Shown piece after piece: positions 32,372 to 44,076 of a DNA stretch of 64,000 bases. Each line of letters opens with the position of its first letter. The first letter of the stretch is position 1. The notes under the pieces are model-generated. The model made no database searches, was not told the DNA's origin, and saw nothing but the letters and a program-made list of their open reading frames with translations. The position numbers and the translations under genes were made by a program. The stretch is from Cryptomeria japonica (Eukaryota > Streptophyta > Pinopsida > Cupressales > Cupressaceae): contig NC_081408.1 in NCBI RefSeq assembly GCF_030272615.1, forward strand, positions 305,321,950 through 305,385,949, written 5' to 3'.

Positions 32372-32753
32372 CAGTATCCCAATGTGGCACAAACACCCAA
32401 GTGTCTCATACCCAAACTACTATGAAATGCAATATCCTAAGTAAACTTAAGTAAGGTGTAATAATATCCAGCATGAATAATTAATTACACCAACATGATC
32501 AAATATCAACTTCTGTATATATGAAAAAGTCAAATGATTACAAGTGTATGTCCATACACAAATATGGCATAAATCCCAACCCAAACAAAATGAATGTCTA
32601 TATACATGAGTGTATGTCCATATACAAAATATACATGCCAACTAGACATGTAAGCATCCCAAAACTATCTATAACATCCTAAGCTACTGATGGATCATCA
32701 AAATCGATCCTCTTCACCGCACTGCTTGACTCTAAAGGATCCTGCACAAGAAA
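32372..32753. other. Spacer between the copia and gypsy elements
   Basis: No gene. The phrase GTGTATGTCCATA occurs twice (about 32543 and 32611). Confidence 0.45.
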
Positions 32754-32848
32754 AAACAAACCACAATTAAGATTAGTTATATTATATAGTTCACATTCGA
32801 AACATCTCCTCTACTAAACAAACCACAATTAAGATTAGTTATACTATA
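32754..32848. repeat. Tandem duplication with 32-bp repeated ends at the gypsy breakpoint
   Basis: AAACAAACCACAATTAAGAT and the following TAGTTATA occur at about 32754-32786 and again at about 32817-32848, with one difference. The right copy touches the first recognisable gag codons of the truncated gypsy element. Confidence 0.75.
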
Positions 32849-33480
32849 AGGGATCAAATGATTGCTAAGCTAAAATCAAAGTTTGTCCTGACGAATTATC
32901 AAGTGGATTTGTTCCAGAAATTGTAGAACCTAAGACAGAAGGAATCTAGTGTGAAGGAATACATCGAAGCATTTTATAAGTTGAATATCAGATCCAGACA
33001 TGTTGATGACGAAGTTGAACAAATTGCAAGATATGTGAATGGGTTGCGGATGTCTATACAAGATGAACTCAATATGATCAAATTGGAGAGTGTTGAAGAG
33101 GCTTACTAGTATGCACTAAAGGCCGAAGAGAAATAGAACAAAAGACATGAGCACAAACAGAGAAGTAGAGGTGGAAGGTTTACCAAAGGAAGGTTTCAAG
33201 GAGGAAGAGGAACCAATATAAATCAACACAAGGACAAGGAAGTAAGCAAAGAAGGTAGTTCATACCAGAAGGATGATAGAAATTTCTACCAGAGGAGAGA
33301 GCCGGATGGGTACCAAAATGAGAACTTTGGAAGACAAGACAAGAGGATATTTAGAGGAACGTGCTTTAAGTGTGGAGGAGAAGGACACCGTGCATTTGAA
33401 TGTAAGAAGACAGAGGCTACCGAAAGAGAAACAGTGGTGGAAGAAAACCCCATCAGATCAGACAATAAATCGAAAGATGG
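32849..33480 (+). pseudogene. Gypsy gag, C-terminal part with zinc knuckle
   Basis: Reads MIAKLKSKFVLTNYQVDLFQ, VKEYIEAFYKLNIRSRH, VEQIARYVNGLRMSIQDEL and VEEAY-stop-YAL, as in plant gypsy gag. Knuckle CFKCGGEGHRAFEC at 33362-33403. TAG codons at Gln positions break the frame (for example VEEAYQYAL in the related element has TAG for Gln here). Confidence 0.88.
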
Positions 33481-34177
33481 AGAACCATTGATGATGAGGA
33501 GAGCTTTGTGTCATATTGGAGGAGATGAAGAACCCTTGCAGAGGAAGAACCTGTTCAAGCCCAGATGTAAGGTATCCAATAAGTGTTGTAAAATTGTTAT
33601 TGATAGTGGTAGTTCAGATAATCTTGTTTCAGAAGAGATGGTGAATATGCTGAAATTGGAGAAATTGAAACACCCTAAGCCTTATCAAATAGCATGGATT
33701 CAAAATGAACATAAGTTGTTAGTAAGCGAACAGTGTTTGGTGAAATTAAAAATTGGGAATTATCATGATGAAGTTTTATGTGATATTATGTCTATGGATA
33801 TTTGTCATCTTTTGTTGGGAAGACCTTGGCAGTTTGATAGACAAGCAGTACATGATGGATGGAAGAATACATACACTATTGTGGCCAATGGGATGAAGCA
33901 AACCTTGTTACATTCGAAGGAACCTTTGAAGAGTGAAGTCTGTACAAATACCAAAATTTATTTAGTGGATGGAAGGAAATTCATGGATGGACTGAGACAT
34001 GAGAATGTGTTTTTTTTCTTAATTCCTAAGAAGACCGAGAGACCCAAATCAGAAGGAGGACACCCGACAGAGATAAGAGATTTGTTGACAAAATATAAGG
34101 ACATCATTTCAGATAATGTACCTGATGGATTGCCACCTGTTAGAAGTATTAGTCATTGCTTGGACTTGGTTCCTTGA
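33481..34177 (+). pseudogene. Gypsy aspartic protease
   Basis: The open frame contains VIDSGSSDNLVSEEMV (active site Asp-Ser-Gly) and LLLGRPWQFDRQAVHDG, the second conserved protease block. A linker follows to the reverse transcriptase, with DGLPPVRSISHCLDLVP, where a stop at 34177 interrupts the frame. Confidence 0.9.
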
Positions 34178-34950
34178 GCTAGTTTGCCTAATAAAGTTGC
34201 ACACTGACTGAAACCGGCAGAGAATGAAGAACTAAATAGACAAGTGTAGGAGTTGTTAAGAAAAGGTTTGATCAGGGAGAGTTTGAGCCCTTGTGCAATA
34301 CCAACAGTATTAGCACCTAAGAAGAATGGAGAATGGAGGATGTGTACTGATTCAAGAGCAATAAACAAGATCACAGTGAAATACCAATTTTCTTTGCCTA
34401 GGACAGATGACATAATGGACTGTTTGAATGGAGCAAAATACTTTACAAAGAGATTTGAAGAGTGGATATCATTAGATCAGGGTTAGAGAAGGTGATGAGT
34501 GGAAGACAACATTTAAGACAAGTCAAGGACTATATGAATGGTTGGTGATGCCTTTTTGGATTGCCTAATGTACCAAGTACTTTCATGAGGTTGATGAATG
34601 AGGTATTGAAAAAATTCTTGGGTAAGTTTGTTATTGTGTATTTGGATGACATTCAGATTTTCAGTAGAACAAAAGAGGAGCATTTGTTACAGTTAAGACA
34701 AGTTTTACAGAGGTTGAGAGAAGAAAATTTGTTGATCAATATCAAGAAGTGTACTTTCATGAAGAATGAGTTAGTCTATTTGGGCTTTGTGATATCTGAG
34801 GATGGTTTGAAGATGGACCCTAAGAAAGTGAAAGCCATTGTTGACTTGCCTACATCGAAAAGCATTGGAGAGGTAAGATCATTTCATGGATTGGCTAGTT
34901 TTTACTGAATGTTTATCAAAAATTTTAGTTCAGTTTGTAACCCTATGACT
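34178..34950 (+). pseudogene. Gypsy reverse transcriptase
   Basis: [37 protein letters not shown] and the catalytic YLDD (codons at 34639-34650) are present, then [19 protein letters not shown] and HGLASFY. Frameshifts lie near 34450 and 34555. TAG or TGA replaces Gln or Arg in VxELL, YHxIRV and FYxMFI. The enzyme copied element RNA into DNA. Confidence 0.92.
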
Positions 34951-35039
34951 GAGACCATGAGGGGAGATCCGAAGGAATTCAAGTGGACCACTGGAGAAAA
35001 CAAAAGTTTTGAATTGTTGAAGTAGAAAGTGACTAAGCA

Positions 35040-35530
35040 ACTTGTGTTAAAACACACCGGATTTCAATAAGGTATTCCAAGTGGATTGTGATGCAAGTGG
35101 AACAACAATAGAAGCAGTTTTGAGTCAAGAAGGGAGAGCAGTAGCATATTTCAGTGAGAAATTGAATGATGCTCGGAAGCGATATTCAGTGTATGATCAA
35201 GAATTTTATGCCATAGTTCAAGCCTTGAAGAAATGGAGACACTACTTGTTGTCTAAGGAGTTTTTATTGTATACAGACCATCAAACTTTGCAGTATTTGT
35301 ATAGTCAGAGTAAGTTGAATCAGAGACATATGAGATGGGCAGAATTATTGCAGAGTTACACCTTTGTGTTGAAGCATAGAAGTGGGAAATCTAACAAAGT
35401 TGTTGATGCATTGAGTTGGAGAAGGAATTTGCTGACTGAAATGAGAGTGACAGTATTGGGTTTTGAAGATTTGAAGACCTTGTATGATGAAGACGGATTT
35501 TGCAGAACCTTGGAAAGCATGTAGAGAACC
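35040..35530 (+). pseudogene. Gypsy RNase H
   Basis: VDCDASGTTIEAVLSQEGR, YDQEFYAIVQALKKWRHYL, LYTDHQTLQYL and KHRSGKSNKVVDALS are the conserved blocks with the catalytic acidic residues in place (Asp of CDAS, Glu of QEF, Asp of TDH). The frame from 35081 is open for 147 codons and ends with TAG at 35522-35524, before the integrase. Confidence 0.92.
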
Positions 35531-36540
35531 GGTTATGGTTGATAGGAGCAAATGGTTGAATTATTTCATTCAGGATGGGATGTTATTCAAGTGAGTTCAG
35601 TTATGCATACGTAAGAGTTCCAGGAGAGAGAACCTAATCAAAGAGAAGCTTAGTGGAGGTTTAGTTGGACATTTTGGCATTGATAAAACAGTTGCATTGG
35701 TGAGTGAGCAGTACTTTTGGCCCCAGATTCATAAGGATGTTAAGAGATATGTCCAAAGTTGTAGAGTTTGTCAAGTTGCAAAAGGTAGTAGTCAGAATGT
35801 GGGATTGTATAAACCTTTGAAAGTACCAGTAAGACCTTGGGAGGATATAAGCATGGATTTTGTACTGGGATTATCTAAGACATCGAGAGGGAATGATTCT
35901 ATATTTGTGGTAGTGGATAGATTTTCGAAGATGACTCATTTCATACCTTGTAAGAAGACATCTGATGCATTGCATGTAGAAAACCTATTTTTCAAGGAAG
36001 TGGTGAGATTGCATGGATTACCTAAGAGCATAGTTTCAGACAGAGACTAAATTTGTTGCCTATTTTTTTAGAACACTTTGGAAGAAGATGAAGAGAGATT
36101 TGAAGTTCAGTTTTACTTTTCATCCACCGACTGATGGACGGACATAAGTAGTTAACCGGAGTTTGGGAAACTTGTTGAGCTGTTTAGTGGGAGATAAACC
36201 GAAAGTTGGGATTTGATCCTTGCACAAACAGAGTTTGCCTATAACAATTCAATGAATAGAAGTATTGGAAAAACATCTTTTGAGATTGCTACCAAAGTGC
36301 ATCCTAGAGAAATAAAAGAATTGAGAGACATTGGTAGTGAAGACCAGAAGAGTACAGAAGAAGAAGATTTTACAGATCACATGGAAACATTGCATATTCA
36401 GGTTAAACAACATTTGGAAGACATGAACAAAAAATATAAGGAGAAGGCAGATGAGAAGAGAAGACATAAGGAATTTGAAGTTGGTGATGAAGTGATGGTA
36501 TACTTGAGAAAAGAGAGATTCCCACTTGGAACTTAGTTGA
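35531..36540 (+). pseudogene. Gypsy integrase
   Basis: The zinc-binding part ([30 protein letters not shown]) is followed by the catalytic core: [21 protein letters not shown] and [11 protein letters not shown], where the frame breaks at 36050. Core remnants continue in another frame (FVAYFFRTLWKK, HPPTDG) to QTEFAYNNS and DEVMVYLRKERFP. It would insert the DNA copy. The third acidic residue lies in the damaged part. Confidence 0.9.
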
Positions 36541-36860
36541 AGATGAAGAAGTTTGGACCTTGTAAGATTTTGAGAAAGTTCAGTTCTAGAAATGCCTATG
36601 AAGTAGACCTATTGGATAGTCTAAGTATTTCATCTATATTCAACATTCTAGATCTTCATGAGTACCATGAACTAGAATTTAGTGAGGACAGTGTTGCAGA
36701 ATTGGAGAAACAATTTCCCTAGAAGGAACCAAATCAAATTGAGGAGATTTTGGATAGTAGGATTGGGCGTAGTACCCAGAACAGTCAGTACAAAGAATAT
36801 CTTGTGAAGTGGAAGAGCGGACCAGTTGAAGATTCATCTTAGATTTAGCAAGCAGAGGTA
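36541..36860 (+). pseudogene. Gypsy integrase tail with chromodomain
   Basis: KKFGPCKILRKFSSRNAYEV and NILDLHEYH are the usual integrase C-terminal end. YKEYLVKWKSGPVEDSS follows in a second frame, the core of a chromodomain, which directs chromovirus insertion to marked chromatin. The conserved Trp after EDSS is TAG, one G-to-A change from TGG. Confidence 0.88.
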
Positions 36861-36928
36861 GACTGCCTTGGTTTCCCTCTGACCCCAATAAAGTGAGAGG
36901 CTCACTTTTTCATTAACCCCAGATGTCT

Positions 36929-37715
36929 GATGCAGGAGCATCCCCAATTCATAGCAATCTTGCATCAACCAAAAACATTTCCTTTCTGTTTTGTTTGGAG
37001 TTTCAGTTTTCCTTTCTATGTGTCCTGGTTTTGGCTCATCGAATCTTGTGGAGTTGGATTCTACTTGAAGACTTTATCATCTTTATTTCTTTCAAACCAC
37101 ATCTCATTTGGATCACTTTTCGATAAGATATCGCTACCAGTTTCCTAGACAATTTCTTTTTCCTGGTTGTTCCTTTGTTAATAGGTTGCTTGAGACCTAT
37201 TATGGTGATCTACCAGAACCCTTTTCAAATCTTGTGGAGCCTTGGGCGTTAATCTTGATGTTTCTTAGCATGTGGCCGACTTTCTATGTTTCATCCTTTG
37301 GATTTTTCGGAGGAATCTCTTGGCAGAGGTTGACCTTGTTCATTTTACACGTTAGGTCTTGTTCTTCGAGTTTTGATCCTTTTTGGGCCGATTGGATTCT
37401 TTGGATCGATATATATATATTTGTAATCATGCTTTAGAATGTAATCAATTTAGAATCAATAAGTATCATATAGATAGACTGTGCCTAGAAGATAGATCCT
37501 TCGATTCAAGGTCTCGGTGTGCCATGTTCTACCAAGCCCGTGTGTTGGTATGTTGTAACCTGGTAGTTATCGGTTGGATGTAATCAAATTTCATGCAATA
37601 AAACTATTTGTTCTACATTACCTCCATCATATCTATGTGTTTCCGTTGTGATTTACTCATGCTGACCGGTTTGGACCGATCTCCTTGAGGTCCCTCCTCA
37701 CTGGTGATTGCTTCA
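36929..37715 (+). repeat. 3' LTR of the chromovirus
   Basis: Starts TGATGCAGGAGCATCC and contains AGCAATCTTGCATCAACC like the LTRs at 41.3 and 44.1 kb. It shares the phrase CATGTGGCCGAC. A TATA-like run ATCGATATATATATA is near 37410. The end is placed at GATTGCTTCA (37715) by analogy with the related LTR end TGCATCA. There is no left partner to confirm it. Confidence 0.75.
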
Positions 37716-38340
37716 ATGTTGGAATGTGAGTTCATGGAGCTTAGACTAAGTATTTGCATGGAGTTGGTTAGAGTGCATAAGATGCATGAGGAATAAGGTT
37801 CATTATCTCAAGGACTCTAGACATCCCATGAGGAATTGAGAGAGGTTAATATGGGGTGCCACTGCTAAGGGGGTGTTTGGCATACTCTAGGGGTGTGCAA
37901 AGTTTGAATAAGAGGACTCGAGGAGTTTTGATCGAGGTCGATGTTAGTAGCTTGGGTCTTATGCGGGACAAAAGAGGTGAACACTCATAAAACTAGTGAA
38001 AGGTTGCATAGGGTGCAAGGATGGTTCCACAAGGTTGGACTAGAGTAGAGCCAAGGGTTTGAAGAGAGTTCCAGGGGCATGAGAGTGAAGTAGACCCATG
38101 AGAAGGGTTCGCAATCACTTCTGTTCTATAAGGTGTGTGTAAACAAAGTCAAGTATAGGACACTTGTACTAAAGGTGTAGTATGGAAACAAGAAAAGGCT
38201 TTTCTATAATGGGAGTCAAGTAAGGTTCTCTAGTGCTACATGAGGTTGGGCCTTATTTGGAAGAAAAACATTTGTTTGGGCAATGAGCCAACCCACATGA
38301 CATCCTTATTGAGGGTGGGGGGGAGGGTAGAGGGGGAGTA
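37716..38340. other. Intergenic sequence, nothing recognised
   Basis: Relatively G-rich on the plus strand, with many GAG and GGG words, but no open frame. It ends with GGGTGGGGGGGAGGG near 38315. Confidence 0.45.
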
Positions 38341-38379
38341 TGCTTGAATTCATTGTCACTTTCAAGAGTGTTCTAACTT

Positions 38380-39110
38380 GGACACTTACTTTATGTACAT
38401 GTTTGAACTTTGGTGCATTTACTTTGTATATGTCTGAAATGTGTTTTAGCATTTGACATTCATTTGTGTGTTTGTTATGTTTGCTTCATGTGTGATTGAA
38501 CTAAGTTTTTGTGAAGTGTGTTTTAACTTTTTACTTTATGTTGAACTTCAATGTTCACTTTATGTGTGGTTGAACTAATTTTATGTGAAGCATGTTTGAA
38601 CTATGGCATTCTCTTTGTATGGAGTTTTAATTTGGCATTCACATTGTTTGTGTTTTTACTCAGGCATGTTCGAACTTCAACATTTACTTTGTACAAAAAT
38701 TTATAAACTTTGGCATGTTTGTTTATATTCAAACTTTTGCATTAACAAACTTTGTCATTAACTTTGTCATGTTTGAGAAAGTTCCACATGCAACATGTTT
38801 GCACTTCAACATATTTTATAATTTTAGCATTTAATTTATGTTTATGGTTGTACTTTTAGTTAAATATGTTTGGAAATAATATTTATTGATTGATTGATTT
38901 ATATGTTTTCAGAAGTTAAATTTGACATTTACTTTATGTAGTATTTGTTTGAACTATCTTTGGCATTCAGTACATGTGTGTTTTCTTTCTATCATTTTTT
39001 GTGGATTGTATGAAAAACCTTTAATTTACACTTTGTGTGCAATGTTCACTTTTGTGGATACATGCATGTGTGTGTGCATGCGTATGGTTGAAAGTTAAAT
39101 TTTATGTGGT
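38380..39110 (+). repeat. Second locus of the TTTGAACTTTGGCATTTAC degenerate repeat
   Basis: Same words and strand as at 21060-22740 (CATGTTTGAACTTTGGTGCA, TTACTTTGT, GGCATTCA). It ends in a TG-rich stretch TGTGTGTGCATGCG near 39070. Confidence 0.75.
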
Positions 39111-40300
39111 GGGGCATCTCATAATACTAGGTCCCAAACTTGGGCCATCAAATTATTCAATATGAGGTGGAAGAAGGGAATTTTTTCACATAAAGGGAGA
39201 ACTAATTTTATTAATGGAAATTACTTTGCTCCCAAAAGAGATTTGAACGTGATCTATAGTAATTGTAATGGTCATGGTGTAAATCAATGTAAGGCTAACT
39301 TTGTAAAGGAAGGAAAGGAAAATTAATAATTCTTCTAAAAGGAATGTAGATTTAATAGTCTTTTACAATAAAAGAAACAAAGAAGAATTAGAAGAAAGAT
39401 TGTGACTAGAAGACTGAAAAGTCTATGATTACCCAATTTTCCTTCTTACTTGTGATTTTATTTTATGTTATTCACGTTGTTTCATACTTATATTTTATTT
39501 TTTGTAAAATATGAGTTTATAATTTGTAAAAAAAAATATAGAAAGTCGAAACTTGACTAATATGAAAGGAGAAAATAGTCTGATAAAGTTGCAATTATAG
39601 TTTAGAAAAGTAAAGAAGCAATTGAGAAGAGAAATAAAGGTGTTAGAAAGTTTTGATCAAGTCATTGTGCTTCAAAAATCAAGGAACCTTTGATATAGAA
39701 GAAGCACCCTACACTTATCATATGGCTGCTATATCAAATAGAGACAATAATACTTTTACAAATATCATGTACATCAATTCTAAACCGCACAATCTCTCGT
39801 GCATGAAGCCCAATATTTCATTATGTGCTTTAGGAATTGCTTTTAGAAAATAAGAAGAAACAAGGGAAAAATTATTAAAGAAATCTATTTCTAAAGTGTC
39901 TAAGAAAATGATTCAAGTAAGCCAAGAGTCGTGTTTGATTTTAGATAACTTTGAATGTTCTCCAAAGGATAGATCATATAGAGGTGTTATAAAAAACTTT
40001 GCTAGGATCACTTTGTTGCATAAATTTGGGATTCTAAATCAAGAAAACATAATAGTTGGGAAGAAGCTTCTTTTACCAATGATATGGATGCAATATATAT
40101 AAGAGGAAATAAAGAAATTACAAATTTCATGCATAACAACTCAAAGTTATATAACCTATCATAAAAATAAGTTATTGTTCATCTGTCTAACTTATAATGT
40201 AGTTCAAAAATAGAGAAAATTTTGACTCAATCAACTACGACATTAAAACATTATTTTTCTTATAATAGTTCAACAATCCAAAAATAAACACTTTTAATAG
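39111..40300. other. Intergenic sequence with faint gag-like trace
   Basis: Near 39250-39300 one frame reads NVIYSNCNGHGVNQCKANF, which resembles a damaged zinc knuckle but lacks one Cys and has altered spacing. The short frames at 39653-39853 and 39896-40102 carry no motif. Possibly a very old retroelement. Confidence 0.3.
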
Positions 40301-40306
40301 AAAATA

Positions 40307-40642
40307 TGGGCAGAGACACAAAGCCAAAATAATAAAAAACTAAATAATATGTTCTTGATTTTCCATTCAAATGCTTTACAAATATATAGAAGTTTAATCT
40401 CCTACATTATAGGAACCTCCTAAAACAACTCCCTAAATATAGGTGAGTTGTTTTAACAACTCAACACACACGAACCACTAATACATTTACCTATAAACAA
40501 ACCTTATGACTATTAATAATATTAAGTTGTTTGTCAACAATTTAATACTATTACATTTATCCATTACCCATAATAACTATGTGAGTTATTTTATTTAACT
40601 CGCTTTACCTCACACACTCTATGTGAACACTAATTCCCAACA
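40307..40642 (-). repeat. Possible solo copia-like LTR
   Basis: On the minus strand the stretch begins TGTTGGGAATTAGTG, has a TATA-like CTATATATTTGTAAAGCATT near 40375-40395 and could end at TCTGCCCA. This is the style of a copia LTR. No target duplication, primer site or partner was found. Confidence 0.3.
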
Positions 40643-41270
40643 ACTTTTGCATCAATTTCTACAAGTGATAAAAAAAAATCACATTCATGGTTAATGCAAT
40701 ACAATCTTTGTCAAATATGATAAATAATAATTAATACTTTCATGGAGGTTATTTTAGGAATTCAAAATAACCTTTTTGTTCACATAGATACCACTTGTAG
40801 TAGCAGTATCGAGAGTACAAAGCCTTTGTAAAACTATAGCCTACATGGTTCTAGAACTCTTCCTAATATATATTCTTCAACTACATTTGAACTATTTAAT
40901 TTTGAAACCTTATGTGAAAATGCCACTGATACCAATTTCATTACCTTGTGCCCATTTGCATTGTTGCATTCCTCAAGTTTTATTGATAATCTTGCTCTTG
41001 TTGACAACACCAACATTGATATAATTTCCTTGACAAAATTTAATAAAAAATATTTTCCAAATTAAATTGAAAACCAATATGCTTGGCCACTCTTTAAATA
41101 CCTCGTGTTTACACCTCAAAATATTAACATAAACAAGGTAGACTGGTGTTAGTAGTCTACATTTTCCTATTGCTAGTCCTAAATCTATTCCTAATAGTGT
41201 TAAATTTGATTTGGATATTGATGGTGTACAAAGTCTAATGTACAAGATTGATAAATCTATGTACCTATAT
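40643..41270. other. Intergenic sequence hosting the 41.3-kb gypsy insertion
   Basis: A plus-strand stretch at 40840-41060 looks loosely coding (TLPNIYSSTTFELFNFETL, LLHSSSFIDNLALVD) but is not recognised. The sequence is interrupted at 41270 by the retroelement and resumes at 44891. Confidence 0.35.
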
Positions 41271-42090
41271 TGATGCAACCATAATCGGTAAGAACCCTCA
41301 AAAGAGTCAACCAGCTTATGCAACAAGAGAGACACAATGGAAGTAGTAAGGAAACATAAAAAATTCACACAAATAAATTAGATTACAGTCGTAGAACTTC
41401 CGGAAATCATTCGGCAATCTTCATATTATCATCAAAGAACATCTGGTAGTTAACCAGTTACATGGAGGCCTCAAACCAGATACAATCCAACTGGGACTCT
41501 AAGAATCAACCGGATCACAAAATGTGAATCTCAATCCTTATTCTTACTTCTACTTCCTCTACCCCCACAAATGATTACATAACATTATATTTATACCCAC
41601 CGGAACATCCGGGTCGACCTCAAAGGATTACATTCACCAATGTAGGAAAATGAAACGTGTAAATAGGTTGGCCCTAAGATTTAAGAAATCCTTCCAGAAA
41701 ATAACAACCAAGTGATGTAGTTTAGTAGGAAGGTCAACCACATGCCAAAGAACATCAGACAAGACCCAAGATGGATCAACACACCAAGAATCACACTAGT
41801 AATGAAGGAAAACCAAACGGTAACCACAAGAACTATCTCGGGAACCCAGAAGAAGCCAACTGGAAGCTATAACTAACCGGAGAAGAACCCAAATGAACTC
41901 GAAATTAGGAATAAACAACATGAAACCGCCAGGAAACTGCAAACAAGATTTGCCATGAAGAACAAGCAACTACCGGTACATACTGGTAAGAATACAAAAA
42001 ACTACACAAGGAACTAAACAATAACAAAACTAAACAGAAATATTTTTGGTTGATGCAAGATTGCTCATCAATGGGGATGCTCATGCATCA
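41271..42090 (-). repeat. 3' LTR of the gag-protease gypsy element
   Basis: On the minus strand it starts TGATGCATGAGCATCCCC at 42090 and ends GGTTGCATCA at 41271. Confidence 0.92.
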
Positions 42091-42378
42091 TACAACCTAG
42101 GTAGAAAAGACATTCCATGAGAGGCAACTCATGAACATCTAAAAGGATTTGGAATGAAGATCCCATGCTCATTTATGATCCAAACATCTTCTTTATCTAC
42201 CAACCTCTATTTTAGCTCCTCTAGTGCCTCAACTGACTTCTCTAACCTCTGACCCTCTTTGTTTCTCTATTTGTTTCTGATCACCACATTATCCCTGTTT
42301 TTGTAACTCTGATTTGGTTCTGCCACAAGACTTCATCCAGTTTCTCACCATCAGCTCTCTATCGACTAGTTCCATCAA

Positions 42379-42951
42379 TCATTCCGATATAACCCCTATC
42401 ATCGATTTCTCAGTAGTGCGACTTCTCTCAAGACTCATATTCTTCACCTCCTTTTCTTTCTCCTTCAAAGAAATCAATGTGAACTTTTGCCCATCCTTTT
42501 CAATAATAACTAGGTTTCTTCTACAGTCATAAATAACTCCTCTATCATACTGCCAAGGTTTTCCCAACAAGACATGACAAAAATTTATTGATACAATATC
42601 ACATAAAACTTCATCTCTGAAAGGCCCAATATTGAAACTCACCAAACACTACCCCTTTATCTCTATCTTTTGATAATCTTGTAACCAACGTACCTCATAA
42701 GGACAAGGATGCTCAAGCCTCTTCAATCCAAGCTTCTCAACCATCTCCTCAGATACTAAATTATCAGTACTTCCACTATATACAATGACCTTGCAACACT
42801 TACCACCTGATTCGCATACCGTCCGGAAAAGACTCTTCCTCTGAGTAGATTCAGTATCCTTTCTTTTGAACATAAAGGATTCTTCTTGCTCCGGTGTATA
42901 GTCAAATCCGGTACCATCCGGTTCTTCACTTGCCACATAACTTCTTGCCAT
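42379..42951 (-). pseudogene. Gypsy aspartic protease (non-autonomous element)
   Basis: VIVYSGSTDNLVSEEMVEKL is the active-site block. The catalytic Asp of the usual IDSGS is Tyr (YSGS), one G-to-T change from GAC to TAC, so the enzyme is dead. The second block reads FCHVLLGKPWQYDRGVIYD. The frame runs 42951 to 42649, is broken by a stop, and continues 42645 to 42379. After it comes about 290 bp with no reverse transcriptase, then the 3' LTR. Confidence 0.9.
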
Positions 42952-42960
42952 TCCTTGCTT

Positions 42961-43886
42961 ACACTCATAGGATCTATGTCCTGTTTCTCCACACTTGAAA
43001 CATTTGCCAATAAATTCTCTACCGGTACTTCTGCTACCCTTCCTTGGTGCCTTCTATTCCAGTTCTTTACTCCACTTAGGTTTTGAATCCTCTTTTTCAA
43101 CCGGTTTCTTCATACTATCATTCATCTTGAATTTCTCTTTTCCCTTATTCGGTTGTCTTCTTCTCACCTTCTCCTCAGCCTTCAAAGCATACTGGTAAGC
43201 TTCTTCAACTATTGAAACCTTCAACATAAGCATCTCATCTTGAATGTTAAAAGCAAGTCCATTGATGTACCTCGCCACCTTTTCTCTATCCATCTCTCTA
43301 TGTCCAGATCTGATTACCACCTTGTAGAATTTCTTAGTATATTCCTTCACAGTCCTGTTTCTCTGTTTCAGGTTCTTTAACTTCTTGAACAACTCTAGTT
43401 CATAGTCTCTCGGTATGAACTTGGCCTTCAACCTTGCAACCATCTGTCTCAACCAGGTGATCTTCAATTCACCATTCTCCACTTTGTCTTTCTGCAACTC
43501 TTTCCACCATAAGGCAGCATGCCCTTTCAACTTGGTCTATGCCAACCGGACTCTCTACGGGTCCTTGACATCCTCAAACTCAAATTAGTCCTCCAACTCT
43601 TTGATCCAATTGATTAGATCCTCCGGGTTCAGTGTTCCAGAAATTTAGAAACGTCAACTTTATGCACTTTACTTGCTTGCGCCACTGCTCTTAGGAATAT
43701 TTCCTCTCTCTCATCTTTCGATCCTTCAACTCCCTCAAGCTCTTCACCGGCTTCCTCATACTCATCCTCAGAGTCAAGGTATCTTCGCAAACTAGCCAAA
43801 GCATTCCGGATTTCATTCCTTACTTTAGTCTTGAAGTCTTCCATCATCTATTCTACCCTCTGAGGGTTTGTTCTCCTCGGCGACAT
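42961..43886 (-). pseudogene. Gypsy gag with zinc knuckle (non-autonomous element)
   Basis: The ATG at 43886 opens MSPRRTNPQRVE, then TAG where Gln is expected, then MMEDFKTKVRNEIRNALASL. Capsid blocks: GHAALWWKELQKDK, WLRQMVARLKAKFIPRDYEL, TVKEYTKKFYKVVIRSGH, ARYINGLAFNIQDEM and VEEAYQYALKAEEKVRRR. Knuckle CFKCGETGHRSYEC at 43002 to 42961. The frame is interrupted near 43540-43640 and again near 43054. Gag packages the RNA of the element. Confidence 0.9.
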
Positions 43887-44059
43887 CTCTCCTTCCACTC
43901 TGACGAACTGCCTCAACTCGGCGATCTGACTACCGGTTTCAATTGCCTCCCCTTGACGATCTATTGAACACACATGCAACCTGCCTCCAAACGGCAATTT
44001 GTCCACCTCAAGGAATGCCTCAATGTTCGCAAACGATTCTTCCACCAGCCAGTCCAAAA

Positions 44060-44076
44060 CTAGCTCTGATACTAAT
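44060..44076 (-). promoter_or_regulatory. Primer binding site of the gag-protease gypsy element
   Basis: On the minus strand TTAGTATCAGAGCTAG follows the LTR end TGCATCA, close to the TGGTATCAGAGC primer site for initiator methionine tRNA. Confidence 0.8.

Larger units (their letters stand above)
32849..37715 (+). mobile_element. Ty3/gypsy chromovirus, 5' truncated, pseudogenised
   Basis: Order on the plus strand: gag (partial), zinc knuckle, protease, reverse transcriptase, RNase H, integrase, chromodomain, 3' LTR. The 5' LTR, primer site and gag start are missing. The chromodomain identifies the chromovirus group. Its LTR starts TGATGCAGGAGCATCC, like those of the 41.3-44.9 kb element, so the two are related. 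Many stops and several frameshifts make it inactive. Confidence 0.92.

Noticed and set aside
36923-37583. Plus-strand frames of 66-109 codons after the chromovirus
   Set aside because: They lie inside the 3' LTR.
39243-39300. Zinc-knuckle-like NCNGHGVNQC
   Set aside because: A Cys is missing and spacing is off. Kept only as a faint trace in the spacer entry.
40780-40800. Minus-strand TGGTATCTATG as primer site for the 40.3-kb LTR-like stretch
   Set aside because: It would need a second LTR to its right, and the sequence there does not match.
40973-41368. 131-codon minus-strand frame
   Set aside because: It begins inside the LTR at 41271 and crosses the insertion border, so it is not a gene. 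The same applies to 43848-44174 and 44442-44689.
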